Assembly: GCA_016868575.1 (NCBI GenBank)
Contig: VGGL01000019.1
Coordinates: 1-35,716, forward strand
Source: Bacteroidota bacterium
GTDB lineage: Bacteria; Bacteroidota; Bacteroidia; Bacteroidales; FEN-979
Length of the DNA: 35,716 nucleotides
Reading direction: 5' to 3'
The translations under genes and the position numbers were made by a program. Of this stretch, positions 22,491-29,649 are shown piece by piece; positions within the stretch are counted from its first letter, which is position 1; each line of letters opens with the position of its first letter. Under the pieces are notes generated by a model. It made no database searches and had not been told where the DNA came from. It was given only the letters and a program-made list of their open reading frames with translations.

Positions 22491-23034
22491 GCTGCATATA
22501 ATTCATGTAAGAATCACCAAATCTTGAAGAGAGGAACTTCTCTTCCTCCAATATCAGCTGGTGGTGTACGTAGACACCCATTAGCATGAGTGAGAAATTC
22601 AGCAGACTTGGAAAGTAGATATTGGAACCGATACAAATCAGGTAAGCTCCGACATACATCGGGTTTCGGCTGAAACGGTAAAGCCCTGTCGTACGAAGGT
22701 TCGTTTCCACATCAGGGATCCCCATCTTTGTTGAGCTCCCTAGGAAATAGAAGGAAGATAGCATGACGGCAACACCCGTCATCAACAAGATGACCGAAAC
22801 CCAGGTGATCAATAAAGAAATGGTGATCATGCCAATCTCAGGCCAGATGGCTTTGACCAAAAAGAGCGTCCATGATCCGAAAATACCTACTTTCCCGACA
22901 AGGAATTTTTTTTTTCCTGTAGTCAAGTTTCCAACAAACTGCCTTCCCCTCCTCTGTTCGCTGACGATCAACAGGATCAACCCGATACCGAGGAGGGAAA
23001 ATGAACTGATGATCAAGATGCTTGTAAGCGGCAT
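22471..23034 (-). CDS. Isoprenylcysteine carboxyl methyltransferase-like membrane protein
   Basis: This 187-aa protein has four to five transmembrane helices and the ICMT/PEMT-type signature GLYRFSRNPMYVGAYL, followed by EEEKFLSSRFGDSYMNYMQHVRRYL, which closes the AdoMet site. Bacteria do not generally prenylate proteins, so the true substrate (a lipid or isoprenoid) is unknown. It overlaps dgkA by 20 bp; the pairing hints at a lipid-related role. It lies downstream of the tRNA-Gly gene on the same strand. Confidence 0.85.
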   Translation of the reverse strand: MPLTSILIISSFSLLGIGLILLIVSEQRRGRQFVGNLTTGKKKFLVGKVGIFGSWTLFLVKAIWPEIGMITISLLITWVSVILLMTGVAVMLSSFYFLGSSTKMGIPDVETNLRTTGLYRFSRNPMYVGAYLICIGSNIYFPSLLNFSLMLMGVYVHHQLILEEEKFLSSRFGDSYMNYMQHVRRYL

Positions 23035-23073
23035 AATGAATAAGGCAAGATATTAGGAAGGATTTTGAGTCTG

Positions 23074-23146
23074 AGCGGTAAATGGGACTCGAACCCACGA
23101 CCCTTAGCTTGGGAAGCTAATGCTCTACCAACTGAGCTACTACCGC
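23074..23146 (-). tRNA. tRNA-Gly (CCC anticodon)
   Basis: The 73-nt cloverleaf starts GCGGTAG, with D arm AGCTCAGTTGGTAGAGC and anticodon stem-loop TTAGC-TTCCCAA-GCTAA giving anticodon CCC. The T arm is GTGGG-TTCGAGT-CCCAT, and the 3' acceptor strand is TTACCGC with U as discriminator, as usual for glycine tRNAs. The acceptor stem has one G-U pair. No CCA is encoded. A TATTTTTG -7 box lies 10 bp upstream. Confidence 0.95.
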
Positions 23147-23155
23147 ATGGTGATG

Positions 23156-23163
23156 CAAAAATA
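23156..23163 (-). promoter_or_regulatory. Bacteroidota -7 box for tRNA-Gly
   Basis: Reads TATTTTTG on the minus strand, an exact TAnnTTTG, ending 10 bp before the mature tRNA 5' end. It also lies in the short gap after the large secreted-protein gene. Confidence 0.55.
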
Positions 23164-23172
23164 AGAACTTTT

Positions 23173-26100
23173 TTAATCCCTCACACATCTTACTGCCAAA
23201 GCATTTGATTTCAGCGTTGGCTTGGAAGAAACACTGGGCGTTTGAACATGAAGACCATGGGCCAGCGCATGGTCATTTCCACTTTCCGTAGAAGTCCAGA
23301 ACAAGGTGGCATCATTCAGGAAAGCAGGGGAGATGTTTTGAAACAGGGCGCCTTGCATTTCAGCATTGAAGCCTGAGAATCCGCTGGCCTTCATAGCACT
23401 TCCTGCTGTTGACACATCACCAAGGAAGTTGAACAGGGTATTCCAATCGTCTTCCGAAGGAATATGCCATCCGGGAGGACAGATTCCCTGAAATTCTTCC
23501 AGGCGGGTATAAGACATTAACTCATCCCATTGATAGAGACCGCCGAATGAACCGCAATTCGCGTCCATGTTGGCATAACAGAATTTCTCCAGGATGCAGT
23601 TGTCTTTTTGCATCTTGTTGTCAGCGATCCGGGATCCGGCATCGAGGTTTTGTGCCATCCAGCACTGTGATCCGATCTGCACGGTCACATATTGCTTCCC
23701 CGGCTCCCGGATATCTGTGAGCATGCCTCCGCAGACAAATGGGGGGGATGCTACGACTGTGATGGTTGCCGTCGCACTGCTGGAACATCCAAAAGGAGCA
23801 TTTGTAAAAGTGTAAGTAATGGTATGGTTTCCAATGCCTGCTGTAGCTGGGCTGAAGGTACTGCCAGCAATACCAGGGCCCGAATATACTCCTCCGAGCG
23901 GTGTTCCGCCTGTCAGCGCAAATGGTTTCCCTTGCATGGTAGTGAGGTTGTTGCAGATGGTGAGCGCGGAAGGAGTCTGATAGCCCACAGCAATGTTCAA
24001 TGCCGATGGATCTCCGTTGCTGCAGATTCCATTGGCGCCAGCCACACTCAAAACGCCTGAAGTGGCTGATCCGGAGAAGTCGATGGTGGCGCTGGTTCCG
24101 CTGGGTGTTAGGGTGACTCCTGACCCTGAATAGGACCAGACATAGGATACTGCATTGGTGATGGGATCGATGGTGTAGGTGGCAGAGGAGCCCTGGCATA
24201 TGCCTGGAGGACCGGTGATCGGGCCTGCCGGGTAGGCGCGTGGATTAACGGTGATAGACCGTGAATTGGAGGTTCCGTCACCACAACTATTGATTCCATT
24301 GACAGTGATATTTCCGGTTGCAGCTGTCTGACTGAAATTCACCGTAATGGTATTGATGGAACTCGTCCCGCTTACACCCGGAGGAAGACTCCAACTGTAA
24401 GAAGTTGCATTGGCAATTGGGGGAACACTGTAAATGATTCCTGTTTCCGTCTGGCATACGGGTGAAGGGCCGGAGATCGCTCCTGCAGCACCTGGAAATG
24501 GAGCAACAGTGATAGGAAACAAGGAAGGAGTACCGCTACCACAGCTGTTCACGCCCATGACGCTGAGTTGCCCGGGCGTGGCTGCTGGACTGAATTGTAT
24601 CTGAACAGAGTTGGTATTACCGGGAGGCAGGATGGTCGCTCCGGTGCCGCTATACGACCAGGAATAGCTGGCTGCATTGGCAATCGCTGGAACTGAATAG
24701 GTATAGGTCTGGGTCAGGCAGACATTGGCTGTGCCTGAAATAACCCCTGCGGGGTCGGGGAGAGGATCGACAGTAATTGATTTTGTAGATGTCGGTCCAA
24801 CCCCACAATCTGGATTCCATCCCTGAACAGACAAAGTACCCGAGGTCGCATTGACTGCGAAATTAAGCGTAACCGATGACCCCGTTCCATTGATTGTCAC
24901 GCCTGTCCCGGAATAACTCCAGGTGTAGGATGTTGAACTTGGATCTGGAACAACAGAAAATGCTATTCCCAAAGCTCCCTGACAAACAGAATTGACCCCA
25001 GTAATGCTACCAAGGTTGGCTGGACTCTTTTTATAGGTGATAGTAACCTGTGCAGTCGAATTGGAAACTAGAAACCACCAGGTGTTAATGGTTTTTTGAT
25101 CACCCCAATCATTATCCCAGATATGGCAACCAGTGGCAGGAGGTACGGAACATCCCGGAGGAGTTGTGCTTGTTATTCCATTCACGAGAATATCATCCCA
25201 GTAGAATGCTGGATCGGGTAATGGAGGTACGGTTATTGGGCGAATCAGATTTACTTTGAATCCATTAACGTTTTCCTCCACATCCCATAGCGGTAAATGA
25301 GTCAATCCATTTGTAAATGACATGGTAAAGGGGAATGAAGAACCGCTCGGGACCTGTAATCCATTTGCATCTTTTCCGTCCCAGGTAATGGTATCCCACC
25401 CACCAGTAACGCTTTGTGTCAGTTCACGGTCTGCATATGGTGCTCCAAGTGTGTTTAACAGGAGCATGACAGAACCACTCCCAGGTCCAGTGGTCTTAAA
25501 TATAAAATCAATAGTTCCACTGTTGCATTTAGATTCGGTGAAAAGTGAATCCGCGATCAATTGCCCGATAGCTCCATCAGGATACGCTGTATGATCCGGA
25601 TCGTTTAAAAATATCTTGTATTGAGGATAATTATGCGGATTTGGCCCGGGTTGCGATTGTCTTGCCAGCTGAGTTGTGGATGGGGGAACAGCATAACACC
25701 CCGATTCATTGCATGAGAATGAGAAATCTCTTCCTTCAAAATTATTGGGATCAAACCTGGTAACAATTCCATCAATGGAGTAGATGTACATTAACCCTTC
25801 AAAAGTGTAGTATTGCCCAAACCCAGAGGATGGATTTCGTATCTGCCAACATTTTGAAAAGACCCTTCCATCAATCTTGGTCATAGTTGTTGTATTCACT
25901 ACAGTAATATCGAAATAGTCGAATTCCCTGCCGGAATTGTTGTTAAGTTGAAATGTCATGTAATAATCGCCGTTCATGGTTGGAGTACAGCTGTTCGAAG
26001 GATATCCGGTTGCATTCAGTATCTGTGGTCCAGCAACAGCCTGGGCATAGGTACTTATATAACCGGTTGGCGATGATGCTGTAGGTGTTGTACCTAACCA

Positions 26101-26415
26101 CGCTTCAGTGCCATCCGGAGCTCGTATGCGCCAGTTGATCGCTATTGGATTATTGCTGGTTCCCAGCCCAAAGTGTATTACTTCAGTTGTATAGTCTGAA
26201 ATATGAATATTCAAACGGTAATCTGCCGGTCCTCCCTCCAGAGCGAAAGGATCACGTTGATTTCCTCCAAAAATACCGTTTGCAGGCATTATATGTGCTT
26301 CATTCCCACTGTTTGGCATGATCTCCTTCGTCCCCTCAGCATATGCTACTTCATAGGCAAGAAGAATATTGAAAAGAAGAAAGAAAAGGAATTTTGAATA
26401 GTATTTTACTCTCAT
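23173..26415 (-). CDS. Large secreted PKD-repeat protein with C-terminal FISUMP domain
   Basis: The 1080-aa product starts with a signal peptide (YYSKFLFFLLFNILLAYEVAYA). A ~470-residue N-terminal region follows, with glycine- and asparagine-rich beta segments. It then has at least four PKD/Ig-like repeats of about 90 residues, each with a V-C-Q-G/T start, Y-x-W-S-Y-S-G-x-G and N-x-C-G-x-G-x-x-S. A C-terminal FISUMP domain (residues ~900-1080) includes QNLD, YQWDELM, CPPGWHIPSEDDW, FWTSTE and a final ALAVRCVRD. It is probably an adhesin or surface protein. No T9SS tail was found. The start is the ATG before RVKYYSK; the ORF track's longer version adds 21 residues lacking signal character. A TATCTTTG box lies 17 bp upstream. 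Confidence 0.87.
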   Translation of the reverse strand: MRVKYYSKFLFFLLFNILLAYEVAYAEGTKEIMPNSGNEAHIMPANGIFGGNQRDPFALEGGPADYRLNIHISDYTTEVIHFGLGTSNNPIAINWRIRAPDGTEAWLGTTPTASSPTGYISTYAQAVAGPQILNATGYPSNSCTPTMNGDYYMTFQLNNNSGREFDYFDITVVNTTTMTKIDGRVFSKCWQIRNPSSGFGQYYTFEGLMYIYSIDGIVTRFDPNNFEGRDFSFSCNESGCYAVPPSTTQLARQSQPGPNPHNYPQYKIFLNDPDHTAYPDGAIGQLIADSLFTESKCNSGTIDFIFKTTGPGSGSVMLLLNTLGAPYADRELTQSVTGGWDTITWDGKDANGLQVPSGSSFPFTMSFTNGLTHLPLWDVEENVNGFKVNLIRPITVPPLPDPAFYWDDILVNGITSTTPPGCSVPPATGCHIWDNDWGDQKTINTWWFLVSNSTAQVTITYKKSPANLGSITGVNSVCQGALGIAFSVVPDPSSTSYTWSYSGTGVTINGTGSSVTLNFAVNATSGTLSVQGWNPDCGVGPTSTKSITVDPLPDPAGVISGTANVCLTQTYTYSVPAIANAASYSWSYSGTGATILPPGNTNSVQIQFSPAATPGQLSVMGVNSCGSGTPSLFPITVAPFPGAAGAISGPSPVCQTETGIIYSVPPIANATSYSWSLPPGVSGTSSINTITVNFSQTAATGNITVNGINSCGDGTSNSRSITVNPRAYPAGPITGPPGICQGSSATYTIDPITNAVSYVWSYSGSGVTLTPSGTSATIDFSGSATSGVLSVAGANGICSNGDPSALNIAVGYQTPSALTICNNLTTMQGKPFALTGGTPLGGVYSGPGIAGSTFSPATAGIGNHTITYTFTNAPFGCSSSATATITVVASPPFVCGGMLTDIREPGKQYVTVQIGSQCWMAQNLDAGSRIADNKMQKDNCILEKFCYANMDANCGSFGGLYQWDELMSYTRLEEFQGICPPGWHIPSEDDWNTLFNFLGDVSTAGSAMKASGFSGFNAEMQGALFQNISPAFLNDATLFWTSTESGNDHALAHGLHVQTPSVSSKPTLKSNALAVRCVRD

Positions 26416-26432
26416 AACGGTAAAATCTGTCA

Positions 26433-26440
26433 CAAAGATA
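26433..26440 (-). promoter_or_regulatory. Bacteroidota -7 box for the FISUMP protein gene
   Basis: Reads TATCTTTG on the minus strand, an exact TAnnTTTG, 17 bp upstream of the chosen ATG. It supports that start over the ORF-track start at 26478, which lies upstream of the box. Confidence 0.5.
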
Positions 26441-26482
26441 ATACAAAGAACAACACAATGATAACGATCGTCCATCAAACAT

Positions 26483-26585
26483 CGTTGATCGATATTCCTC
26501 TGTTTGGTTCAAATTTCATCGTTGTTTCATTCCAGTGCCCCACGACCCTAGACCGGAAGAACCAAATATCGAACATTGATCAACG
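26483..26585 (+). repeat. Hairpin element R, copy 1
   Basis: The left arm contains CGTTGATC, GATATT and TGGTTC; the right arm contains GAACCA, AATATC and GATCAACG in mirrored order. The bulges are CCTCTGTT (left) and GAACATT (right), with a 48-nt loop. The same structure recurs 133 bp further on. Confidence 0.92.
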
Positions 26586-26615
26586 AGTTCCGAGATCAGA
26601 TCGGACATCAAATGT

Positions 26616-26717
26616 CGTTGATCGATATTCCTCTGTTTGGTTCCCAAATTCAGCGTTTTGGAATTGTTGTTCTTTGAAAATGGGATAGAAGAACCAAATA
26701 TCAATCATCGTTGATCA
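26616..26717 (+). repeat. Hairpin element R, copy 2 (right arm degenerate)
   Basis: The left arm is intact and begins exactly 133 bp after copy 1. The 47-nt loop has diverged. The right arm starts GAACCAAATATC but then changes to a different CGTTGATC-containing end. It lies just upstream of the four-helix-bundle gene. Confidence 0.8.
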
Positions 26718-26804
26718 AAACTCTTCTGTTAAAAAAAATATTCATCAGGATACGAACCTTTTCGTGTTTTTCCGATAAAGGATATAATCCTAAATCAAGA
26801 AAAA

Positions 26805-27179
26805 ATGAATCAAACCAGAAAATTCGATCTTGAGGATCGACTTGTGAAATTTGCTGTCGCTGTCTCTGCTCTGGCAGAGGGGTTACCGAGCACGATTAGC
26901 GGAAAATACCTATCTTCTCAGCTGATTAGGTCAGGATTTTCGCCAGCACTGAATTATGGAGAGGCAAAGAGCGCTGAATCAATCAATGATTTTATCCACA
27001 AAATGAAGATTGCTCTCAAGGAACTCCGTGAGACCTTTATTGCATTACGAATAATGCAGCACAAGAAATATGAGGGAATGGACAATCTTGTGGAATCTTG
27101 TTACGTTGAATGCAATGAACTCATTTCAATCTTTGTCAAGAGTATCCAAACAGCAGAAAAAAACCGAAAGCTTAAATAA
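26805..27179 (+). CDS. Four-helix-bundle protein (23S rRNA intervening-sequence protein family)
   Basis: The 124-aa product is all-helical and matches the four-helix-bundle family known from proteins encoded in 23S rRNA intervening sequences (TIGR02436 type). Recognisable blocks are FDLEDRLVKFAV, LSSQLIRSGFSPALNYGEA and KMKIALKELRETFIALRIM. Biochemical function is unknown for this family; related bundles include the accessory protein Avd of diversity-generating retroelements, but no reverse transcriptase or variable repeat is present here. It is isolated between hairpin R copies on both sides, reminiscent of IVS elements in rRNA, where the ORF is enclosed by a hairpin. The coding region is AT-rich. 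Confidence 0.88.
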   Translation: MNQTRKFDLEDRLVKFAVAVSALAEGLPSTISGKYLSSQLIRSGFSPALNYGEAKSAESINDFIHKMKIALKELRETFIALRIMQHKKYEGMDNLVESCYVECNELISIFVKSIQTAEKNRKLK

Positions 27180-27213
27180 CTGTTTTACAAGGAACAGATC
27201 GGACATCAAATAT

Positions 27214-27316
27214 CGTTGATCGGTATTCCTCTGTTTGGATCAAATTTCATCGTTGTTTCATTCCAGTGCTCCACGACCCAAGAATGAAAGATCCAAATAT
27301 CGAACATTGATCAACG
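27214..27316 (+). repeat. Hairpin element R, copy 3 (compensated arms)
   Basis: Same architecture with a 48-nt loop. The inner stem is TGGATC/GATCCA, not TGGTTC/GAACCA: both arms have changed so that pairing is kept. Confidence 0.92.
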
Positions 27317-27346
27317 AGTTCTGAGATCAGATCGGATATCAAATAT

Positions 27347-27449
27347 CGTTGATCGATATTCCTCTGTTTGGTTCAAATTTCATCGTTGTTTCATTCCAGG
27401 GCCCCACGACCTTAGAACGGAAGAACCGAATATCGAATAATGATCAACG
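27347..27449 (+). repeat. Hairpin element R, copy 4
   Basis: Starts exactly 133 bp after copy 3. The right arm reads GAACCGAATATC, leaving a U-G pair with the left arm if transcribed from the plus strand. 48-nt loop. Confidence 0.92.
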
Positions 27450-27479
27450 AGTTCTGAGATCAGATCGTCCGTCAAACAT

Positions 27480-27507
27480 CGTTGATCGATATTCCTCTGT
27501 TTGGTTC
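27480..27507 (+). repeat. Hairpin element R, copy 5 (left arm only)
   Basis: An intact 28-nt left arm exactly 133 bp after copy 4, with no right arm. It ends 23 bp before the -7 box of the aspartase-like gene. The ORF track's 27349 start translates copies 4-5 and is not a real start. Confidence 0.9.
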
Positions 27508-27530
27508 TCCAATCCCAATTCATTCCTTTG

Positions 27531-27538
27531 TATCTTTG
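27531..27538 (+). promoter_or_regulatory. Bacteroidota -7 box for the aspartase-like gene
   Basis: TATCTTTG, an exact TAnnTTTG, 20 bp upstream of the ATG at 27559. Confidence 0.55.
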
Positions 27539-27558
27539 TCTTCTCGAAAACTTGTCCA

Positions 27559-29013
27559 ATGTCACACCATTTCAAGCCACGGATTGAATCCGACAGTTTA
27601 GGAGAAAAAGAGGTTCCCGGTGGGGCGCTCTACGGCATCCACTCGCTGCGGGCAAGGGAGAACTTTCCCGACAGCATCCCGTTTCATCCCGAGTGGTACC
27701 GGGCCATTGGCCTGGTCAAGCAGGCCTGCTACCGCACCTACCGGAGCTTCAGGGAAGCAGTTGTGAATGATGGATTGCAGCACACCCTGAACTTCCGGCT
27801 GATCTCCGATGATTTGCTGGTCCCGCTCATCGATGCTTCAACAGAGGTGTCGGAAGGAGCCTATTTCGAGCATTTCATCTGTCCGGCGATCAGTGGCGGG
27901 GCAGGGACGAGCATCAACATGAATGTGAACGAGATCATTGCCAATGCAGCGCTGAAAATGCTTGGCAAGCATCCGGGGAACTACAAAATCATCGATCCGG
28001 TTGAACATGCCAATGTCTTTCAGTCGACCAATGATGTGATCCCCTCCTCTCTCCGGGTGGCTGCGATGTTCCTGCTGCATGACCTGGAAAACGCCATCAA
28101 TGACCTCCGTTTTGTGGTTGAACAACTTGAAGGAAACCACCGGAATGACCTGCGGATCGGGTACACGCAGATGCAGGAGGCGGTGCCCACATCATTCGGG
28201 AAACTCTTCAGCACATATAGTGAAGCCTTATCCCGTGACTGGTGGCGGGTCTCGAAATGCTTCGAACGGATCAAGGTGGTGAACCTCGGCGGGAGCGCCA
28301 TCGGTACCGGCATCGCTGTTCCCCGTTTCTTTATCATGGAAGTGGTGCAAACACTTCAGAACATCACCCGGCTGCCGGTCACCCGCAGTGAAAACCTGCC
28401 GGATGCAACCTCTAATCTCGATCCTTTCGTGGAAGTACATGCTATCCTGAAAGCCCATGCCGTAAATATTGAGAAGATGGTCTCAGACCTCCGGCTCTTA
28501 TCATCAGATTTGGTTGCCGGCCATGAAGTAAAATTACCTGCACGCCAGACAGGCAGCTCCATCATGCCTGGGAAGATCAACCCCGTTATACCGGAGTTTG
28601 TCATCTCCGCTGCACATAAAATTTATGCCCATGATGGCTTGATTGCTTCCCTCTGTGCCCAGGGTTGCCTGGAACTGAATGCCTATCTTCCGACGATCGG
28701 TCATGCCCTTCTGGAAAGCCTCAAGCTCTTGATCGCCTGTGACAAAACACTGAAAGAAAACCTGTTTCATGGGATGATAATCAACCCGATCTCCGGGAAA
28801 GAAAAACTGCTCAAAAGCCCGGCGATTGCCACCGCACTCGTCCCTTATGTGGGCTATCACAAGGCGGAAACACTTGCCAGGTTGATGAAGGAAAAAGCAT
28901 TTGATGTTTTAGAGGCCAACAAACAATTAAAATTGATCAGCGAAGACCAACTGACCGAGATTCTCAAGCCTGAAAACTTGCTAAAACTCGGGTTTTCAGT
29001 GAAGGAGATGTAG
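27559..29013 (+). CDS. Aspartate ammonia-lyase-like enzyme of the fumarase/aspartase superfamily
   Basis: The 484-aa enzyme has the three superfamily regions: GAGTSINMNVNE, QSTNDVIPSS / GYTQMQEAVPTSFG, and the catalytic loop signature GSSIMPGKINPVIPE with its serine. The GAGTS and N-x-N-E-I-I blocks favour aspartase over fumarase, so aspartate to fumarate plus ammonia is the likely reaction. The ATG at 27559 gives the usual start ending in RIESDSLGEKEVPGGALYG. It is close to hydF; aspartase-like genes recur beside hydE/hydF/hydG in other anaerobes, so a role in hydrogenase maturation (for instance ammonia supply) is possible but unproven. Confidence 0.88.
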   Translation: MSHHFKPRIESDSLGEKEVPGGALYGIHSLRARENFPDSIPFHPEWYRAIGLVKQACYRTYRSFREAVVNDGLQHTLNFRLISDDLLVPLIDASTEVSEGAYFEHFICPAISGGAGTSINMNVNEIIANAALKMLGKHPGNYKIIDPVEHANVFQSTNDVIPSSLRVAAMFLLHDLENAINDLRFVVEQLEGNHRNDLRIGYTQMQEAVPTSFGKLFSTYSEALSRDWWRVSKCFERIKVVNLGGSAIGTGIAVPRFFIMEVVQTLQNITRLPVTRSENLPDATSNLDPFVEVHAILKAHAVNIEKMVSDLRLLSSDLVAGHEVKLPARQTGSSIMPGKINPVIPEFVISAAHKIYAHDGLIASLCAQGCLELNAYLPTIGHALLESLKLLIACDKTLKENLFHGMIINPISGKEKLLKSPAIATALVPYVGYHKAETLARLMKEKAFDVLEANKQLKLISEDQLTEILKPENLLKLGFSVKEM

Positions 29014-29076
29014 AAGCTGATGTTGCACCTTTTGACCAGGCTTTGAGTTTTTGGATTTCACTACTTTTACATATTG

Positions 29077-29394
29077 ATGGACGAGCGGAAAGCATATATC
29101 ATTCATGAGGTTACATCCTGCATCAGGTCAATTGTTCCGGATGCGAAGATATTTCTTTATGGTTCAAGGGCCAGAGGGGATAACCGGGTTGATTCTGATT
29201 GGGACTTCCTCGTTTTAATCGAAGATTCTTTGAAATTGAATGAAATTGATGACCAAATTCGTGGATCTGTTCGTGAACTAGGCTGGAAGTTGAAAGAAGA
29301 TATCAGTGTGATGGTTCAGACAGACAAGCATGCCTATCTCTTCCAGTTGGCACCATTTTACCTGTTCATCAGAAAGGAGGGGATCGAAGTATGA
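29077..29394 (+). CDS. MNT-type nucleotidyltransferase (antitoxin-like)
   Basis: This 105-aa minimal nucleotidyltransferase has the motif FLYGSRARGDNRVDSDWDFLV, containing the GS and D-x-D metal-binding residues. MNT proteins pair with HEPN RNase toxins and in studied cases neutralise them by AMPylation. The following ORF overlaps it by 4 bp (ATGA) and is a shortened HEPN protein, so this was a HEPN-MNT module. I chose the ATG at 29077; the ORF track begins at a TTG one codon earlier. The active-site residues look intact although the partner is damaged. Confidence 0.88.
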   Translation: MDERKAYIIHEVTSCIRSIVPDAKIFLYGSRARGDNRVDSDWDFLVLIEDSLKLNEIDDQIRGSVRELGWKLKEDISVMVQTDKHAYLFQLAPFYLFIRKEGIEV

Positions 29395-29552
29395 ATCTCC
29401 GGGAGCCTGCAAATGGAAAGTACTATACGCTAAAGGAGCTCATTACTTTCAGAATGGAAAAAGCTTATGAATCTTTCAATGATTCTGAATTACTCTATTT
29501 TGAAAAAGTTAAGGCTTTTCTAGATGAAGCAAAGCGAATCAGTGAAACATAG
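29391..29552 (+). pseudogene. HEPN-domain toxin remnant (53 aa)
   Basis: This ORF is too short for the track; I translated it by hand. It begins ATGA-overlapped with the MNT gene. Residues 14-37 (LKELITFRMEKAYESFNDSEL) match the first helix of HEPN proteins, and the end (FEKVKAFLDEAKRISET) matches the last helix. The middle, about 70 residues that normally carry the R-x4-6-H RNase motif, is absent, so the product cannot be an active RNase of this type. The reading frame is preserved, indicating an in-frame deletion, not simple decay. Confidence 0.75.
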
Positions 29553-29576
29553 AAATGACAATAATCACTAACTCAC

Positions 29577-29606
29577 CATTGCCACGCCGCTGCGCGGCTC
29601 GCAATG
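29577..29606. repeat. 30-bp palindromic element C, copy 3 (reverse orientation)
   Basis: Reverse complement of the element at 22032-22061, including its loop. Flanked on both sides by short ATCACTAA/ATCACCAA runs (29571-29648) resembling those beside copy 2. It lies between the HEPN remnant and hydF. Confidence 0.88.
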
Positions 29607-29649
29607 ACAATAATCACTAAATCACCAAATCACCCAATCACCAAATTCA

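Noticed and set aside
23074-23146. tRNA-Gly with TCC anticodon
   Set aside because: The anticodon loop reads TTCCCAA, placing CCC at positions 34-36.
26483-27507. Possible CRISPR array or diversity-generating retroelement
   Set aside because: Repeats are hairpins with similar interiors, not repeat plus unique spacer; there is a four-helix-bundle gene but no reverse transcriptase or template/variable repeat pair.
27349-27558. N-terminal 70-residue extension of the aspartase-like ORF
   Set aside because: It translates hairpin R copies and lies upstream of the -7 box.
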